Assembly (NCBI GenBank): GCA_964471945.1
Contig: CAYYIJ010000077.1
Coordinates: 1 to 10,398 of the forward strand
DNA from: JASEHD01 sp964471945
GTDB lineage: Bacteria; Bacteroidota; Ignavibacteria; UBA10030; SZUA-254
Direction of reading: 5' to 3'
Length of the DNA: 10,398 bases
The notes under the pieces are model-generated. The model saw only the letters and a list, made by a program, of their open reading frames with translations, did no database searches and was not told the DNA's origin. Position numbers and translations under genes: made by a program. Shown piece after piece: positions 7,569 through 10,398 of this stretch. Within the stretch, counting starts at the first letter, position 1; every line of letters begins with the position of its first letter.

Positions 7569-8414
7569 ATGTCACGCGATAATCGTTTTAAATCATCAGA
7601 CTGGGCGCTTATACTTGGTGCATCAAGCGGTTTTGGGGGTGCTACTGCGTTTGAACTTGCTAAAAGAGGAATGAATATTTTTGGGGTTCATCTAGATCGT
7701 CAGGCAACGATGCCGATTGTCAATCAGATTATCCGAGATATTAAACACGCTGGAAGTAAAACAGTTTTTTTTAACATCAATGCTGCTGACAGCATCAAGC
7801 GGAATGAAACACTCGATGATATCCAAGAACGATTTTTATCCGATCAGGGAAGTACTATAAAAGTTGTGGTTCACTCTCTCGCATTCGGGACGCTAAAACC
7901 CTTTATTGCAAAAAAATCTGTTGATGAAATCACCCAAGCCCAAATGGAAATGACTCTTGATGTAATGGCACATAGTTTAGTGTATTGGGTTCAAGGATTA
8001 CTATCACGAAATTTGATGCGTTCAGGTTCTCGGATATTTGCTATGACAAGCTCCGGTGCGCACAATGTTATACCCATGTACGGTGCTGTTTCGGCTGCAA
8101 AGGCGGCTTTAGAGTCGCATATACGCCAATTGGCTATGGAACTTGGTCCACTCGGCATTACTGCCAATGCCATCTTAGCAGGTGTAACAGATACTCCCGC
8201 ATTAAAAAAGATTCCAGGCGCCGCCCAGATGCTTCACACGGCAAAACTAAAAAATCCTCAACTAAGATTGACATTACCTGAAGATGTTGCTCGTGCAATC
8301 TCGCTTCTATCTCAAGATGATTCCTATTTCATTTCCGGAAACATTATTGGAGTTGATGGGGGGGAAGACAAAGTCGGACATGTTAGTCTCAAAGGTAATT
8401 CACATTTAGAGTAA
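7569..8414 (+). CDS. FabL/FabI-like enoyl-ACP reductase-type SDR oxidoreductase
   Basis: A 281-residue NAD(P)H-dependent short-chain dehydrogenase, probably reducing the enoyl double bond in fatty-acid synthesis. The Rossmann nucleotide loop is G17-A-S-S-G-F-G23. The strand after beta-4 reads VVHSLAFG (100-107) instead of the classical NNAG, as in FabI proteins. The catalytic pair is Y171 and K178 in YGAVSAAK, that is Y-x6-K rather than the classical Y-x3-K; this spacing marks enoyl-ACP reductases of the FabI/FabL type. Ten residues before Y171 is Ser161, where E. coli FabI has a second Tyr and Bacillus FabL has Ser. The segment TDTPALKKIPG followed by a helix and a P-E-D-V turn also parallels FabL. 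GNIIGVDGG near 257-265 is the usual C-terminal SDR motif. Start ATG 7569 has AAAAGGG seven bases upstream. The next gene is an acyl-CoA dehydrogenase 23 bases away. A general SDR of other substrate range remains possible. Confidence 0.85.
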   Translation: MSRDNRFKSSDWALILGASSGFGGATAFELAKRGMNIFGVHLDRQATMPIVNQIIRDIKHAGSKTVFFNINAADSIKRNETLDDIQERFLSDQGSTIKVVVHSLAFGTLKPFIAKKSVDEITQAQMEMTLDVMAHSLVYWVQGLLSRNLMRSGSRIFAMTSSGAHNVIPMYGAVSAAKAALESHIRQLAMELGPLGITANAILAGVTDTPALKKIPGAAQMLHTAKLKNPQLRLTLPEDVARAISLLSQDDSYFISGNIIGVDGGEDKVGHVSLKGNSHLE

Positions 8415-8437
8415 TTAACTTAAAAAAAAAGAATTTT

Positions 8438-9580
8438 ATGATAACATTTGATTTCACAGAAGAACAAAAAATGCTTCAAGAAATGGTTCGTGATTTCACG
8501 AATACAGAGGTTAAACAGATTGCTGCCAAAATCGATGAAGACGGTAATATCCCGCAAACATTGATTCAAAAGCTAAGAGATACAGGTTTGCTTGGCACAG
8601 CTTTCCCTTCAGAATATGGGGGCGGTGGTTTTGGAGAAGTTGGTTATTGCATTGCTCAGGAAGAAATATCCCGAGGCTGTTTATCGACTGCCACGTTCAT
8701 AGGAGCACACCAATCGATTGGAACGAACGCTATCTTTATTGGTGGCAGTGAAGCTTTGAAGAAAAAATATGTCGTCCCTTTGGCTGAAGGAAAAAAAGTA
8801 GCTGCTTTTGCATTAACAGAAGCTGGTGCAGGATCTGATTCATTCAATCTCCGAACACGAGCACAAAAGGATGGAGATGATTGGATTCTTAATGGCGAAA
8901 AAATATGGATAACCAACGGTCCAATTGCTGATCTCATTTCTGTTTTTGCAAGAACAGAGAAAGGTATAACAGGATTTGTTGTTGAAAGTAATTCCCCAGG
9001 ATTCAAAGCCGGTACCCATGAAAAGAAAATGGGAATTCGAGGAAGTGTTACTTCAACGTTGACTTTTGACAACGTTCGTGTTCCAAAAGAGAATATGATC
9101 GGAGATGATGGTCGGGGATTTTTAATCGCTATGAAAACATTAGATGCCGGCAGACTTGGTTTAGGTGCATGTTGTCTCGGAGGCTCTAAAGAGATGTTAG
9201 TACATTCTACAAAATTTGCAAAAGAACGCAAGCAATTTGATGTTCCAATCTCACAATTTCAGGCAATTCAATTCATGCTTGCTGAGATGGCGACGATGAT
9301 TTATGCGATGGAATCTATGGTTTATCGCACAGCCGCAGCATACGATAGAGGGGAGCCAATTTCTCGCTATTCAGCAGCAGTAAAACTTTTCTGTTCTGAA
9401 TCGTTTGATAAAATTGTTGATATGGCGGTTCAAATACATGGAGGCATGGGATATTCAAAAGAATTACCTATAGAACGTTATTATCGTGACTCACGGATAA
9501 ATAGAATATTCGAAGGAACAAGCGAAATTCAGCGCCTAATCATGGCGAGAGAAATTTTAAAACGAAACGGTAATTTTTAA
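8438..9580 (+). CDS. acyl-CoA dehydrogenase (short/branched-chain type)
   Basis: A 380-residue FAD flavoenzyme that oxidises an acyl-CoA to the trans-2-enoyl-CoA and passes electrons to ETF. The length is typical for the soluble short/medium/branched-chain members. The N-terminal helical domain (~1-120) contains FPSEYGGGGFGEVGY. Signature 1 is ALTEAGAGSDSFNLRTRA (125-142), followed by the beta domain with LNGEKIWITNG (151-161). The C-terminal helical domain holds ERKQFDVPISQFQAIQFMLAEM (split at ~263-284), signature 2 QIHGGMGYSKELPIERYYRDS (332-352) and the catalytic base E359 in FEGTSEIQ. Substrate length cannot be told from sequence. The ATG at 8438 is preceded by an A9 run and a weak AAGA rather than a strong Shine-Dalgarno sequence, and it follows the SDR stop by 23 bases, so an operon is likely. 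The pair suggests acyl-chain degradation or remodelling, but no thiolase, hydratase or ETF is in the window. Confidence 0.95.
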   Translation: MITFDFTEEQKMLQEMVRDFTNTEVKQIAAKIDEDGNIPQTLIQKLRDTGLLGTAFPSEYGGGGFGEVGYCIAQEEISRGCLSTATFIGAHQSIGTNAIFIGGSEALKKKYVVPLAEGKKVAAFALTEAGAGSDSFNLRTRAQKDGDDWILNGEKIWITNGPIADLISVFARTEKGITGFVVESNSPGFKAGTHEKKMGIRGSVTSTLTFDNVRVPKENMIGDDGRGFLIAMKTLDAGRLGLGACCLGGSKEMLVHSTKFAKERKQFDVPISQFQAIQFMLAEMATMIYAMESMVYRTAAAYDRGEPISRYSAAVKLFCSESFDKIVDMAVQIHGGMGYSKELPIERYYRDSRINRIFEGTSEIQRLIMAREILKRNGNF

Positions 9581-9601
9581 CAATATTTTGTTTTTTTAGA
9601 G

Positions 9602-9624
9602 TAACTTTTGTATATTCTATACAA
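9602..9624 (+). promoter_or_regulatory. candidate promoter/operator with palindrome before the methylase gene
   Basis: TTGTATA at 9608-9614 and TATACAA at 9618-9624 form a perfect 7-bp inverted repeat around TTC. It overlaps TAACTTTTG at 9602-9610, a near match to the -7 pattern. It could be a regulator site over a promoter for the gene at 9701 or a weak AT-rich hairpin ending the acyl-CoA dehydrogenase transcript. No T-run typical of a strong terminator follows, and no convincing -33 box is seen at the expected distance. Confidence 0.33.
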
Positions 9625-9700
9625 TATTTTATTTCCACACACAATCTCCAGTCAACGCAGGATATAATAAATTTTAATAAACTTCCAGCGAGGAATTACT

Positions 9701-10398
9701 ATGGTACAAAAATCTAAAAAGAAATCGACTGCAAAAAGATCGATACCAAAGCCAGAGCCAAAAGAATTTTCAATTGCGGAATTGGCTCGCGAACTGAATT
9801 CATTTAACGTCGACAATTATTGGGATTTAGGAAAGTTTCTTGTAGATAAAGTAATGCCTGTTACAAGAAAACAAGGATTATTCGAAGATCAAGTGTTGAA
9901 GATGATTTCTTCGCAGCCGGGCATTAAATTTCCGTTTTCTGTTTTAAAACAATGTCAGCAATATTATACTTATTATCCTGATGTTAAAAAAAGATCGTTA
10001 CCCGAAGTATTTTATTTCGATTTAGCTACAAAGGTTGATGAATCACGGCGTCGTGATCAATACGAAAAAATGGCAATCGATTACAAATGGACAATTTCGG
10101 ACCTTCGAAAAAAAATCCATGATGATGAATTAGCTCGTCGGCTCGATGAACGAACAAAATATGGATTTGACCTGAGGGAGCGAAATGTTTGGACATTTGA
10201 TACACCTGATCCTCGATTCGGAAAAACAAATTTTAAAGGTAGATTACCAGGACAAATTGTCGCAAATGCATTATACTATTACACGAAACCTGAAGAATAT
10301 ATTGTTGATCCGTTTGCGGGGAGTGGCACTTTAGGTGATATTATAGACTCTGTGTCCCATTTTAGTGATAGGAAATATAAACTCTATGATACGAATCC
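9701..10398 (+). CDS. DUF1016_N-like/DNA methylase fusion protein, 3'-truncated by the window edge
   Basis: An open frame of 232 codons from ATG 9701 to the window end without a stop. AGGA at 9691-9694, six bases upstream, supports the start. Residues 1-20 are a Lys-rich tail. Residues ~22-140 resemble the helical DUF1016 N-terminal domain: NYWDLGKFLVDKV, a helix FEDQVLKMI, FSVLKQCQQYYTYYP, a Leu-rich segment ending DLATKVDESRRRDQYEKMA, then WTISDLRKKI. Residues ~160-232 look like the start of an amino-methyltransferase fold: a motif-X-like segment LPGQIVANALYYYTKPEEY, then motif I DPFAGSGT at 203-210 for S-adenosylmethionine binding, and KLYDTN, possibly motif II. The catalytic DPPY-type motif IV is not reached and would lie downstream, which is unlike the usual beta-class order. 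The likely role is adenine or cytosine N-methylation of DNA, perhaps within a restriction-modification or defence locus. The methylase call is fairly strong; the DUF1016 similarity is by pattern only. Confidence 0.72.
   Translation, partial: MVQKSKKKSTAKRSIPKPEPKEFSIAELARELNSFNVDNYWDLGKFLVDKVMPVTRKQGLFEDQVLKMISSQPGIKFPFSVLKQCQQYYTYYPDVKKRSLPEVFYFDLATKVDESRRRDQYEKMAIDYKWTISDLRKKIHDDELARRLDERTKYGFDLRERNVWTFDTPDPRFGKTNFKGRLPGQIVANALYYYTKPEEYIVDPFAGSGTLGDIIDSVSHFSDRKYKLYDTN

Noticed and set aside
7985..8281. 98-codon open frame on the + strand within the SDR gene in another frame
   Set aside because: It runs through the catalytic region of a well-supported gene, and its Cys/Arg-rich translation has no recognisable domain.
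8656..9231. 191-codon open frame on the - strand opposite the acyl-CoA dehydrogenase gene
   Set aside because: It lies wholly inside a strongly supported gene, its translation is rich in Pro/Ser with no motif, and no ribosome site or independent support is seen. It is a reading-frame shadow.

Overview
This is an AT-rich bacterial window in which every gene reads on the + strand. The protein families point to the Bacteroidota/Ignavibacteria side of the FCB group: a short lipoprotein with one fibronectin type III domain, a DUF4783-type exported protein, a very large NtrY-like kinase, and upstream elements resembling the Bacteroidota promoter pattern TTTG / TAnnTTTG. This assignment is inferred from gene content, since no rRNA or marker phylogeny is available here.

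Layout. Bases 1-219 are non-coding apart from a possible promoter. Bases 220-1020 encode a lipoprotein with an FN3 domain and an unrecognised C-terminal beta domain. Bases 1067-1519 encode a small DUF4783-like exported protein. Six bases after it comes a 1300-residue membrane histidine kinase (1526-5428) with about 11-12 membrane helices, three probable extracytoplasmic sensing modules, and a HAMP-HisKA-HATPase core. No response regulator lies in the window. Bases 5429-5663 hold a nested inverted repeat: a perfect 14-bp outer pair enclosing an imperfect 28-bp inner pair that looks like a dispersed repeat. Then follow glmS (5664-7496, complete and canonical), a FabL/FabI-like enoyl-ACP reductase-type SDR (7569-8414) and an acyl-CoA dehydrogenase (8438-9580). 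The last two are 23 bases apart and probably form an operon. After a 120-base gap with a short palindrome, a gene starting at 9701 runs off the right edge. It joins an N-terminal region resembling DUF1016_N to a DNA-methylase segment with the motif DPFAGSGT.

Functional reading. The left part is envelope and signalling: an exported small protein is translationally coupled to a multi-sensor kinase. The middle is core metabolism: glucosamine-6-phosphate for cell-wall and LPS amino sugars, then fatty-acyl redox enzymes. The right edge may be the start of a modification or defence locus, but most of that gene lies outside the window.

The most distinctive items are the kinase architecture, the nested palindrome before glmS, the Y-x6-K SDR, and the truncated DUF1016_N-like/methylase fusion. 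Nothing here proves a wholly new system; the strongest candidates for one are the DUF4783-kinase pair and the right-edge methylase.
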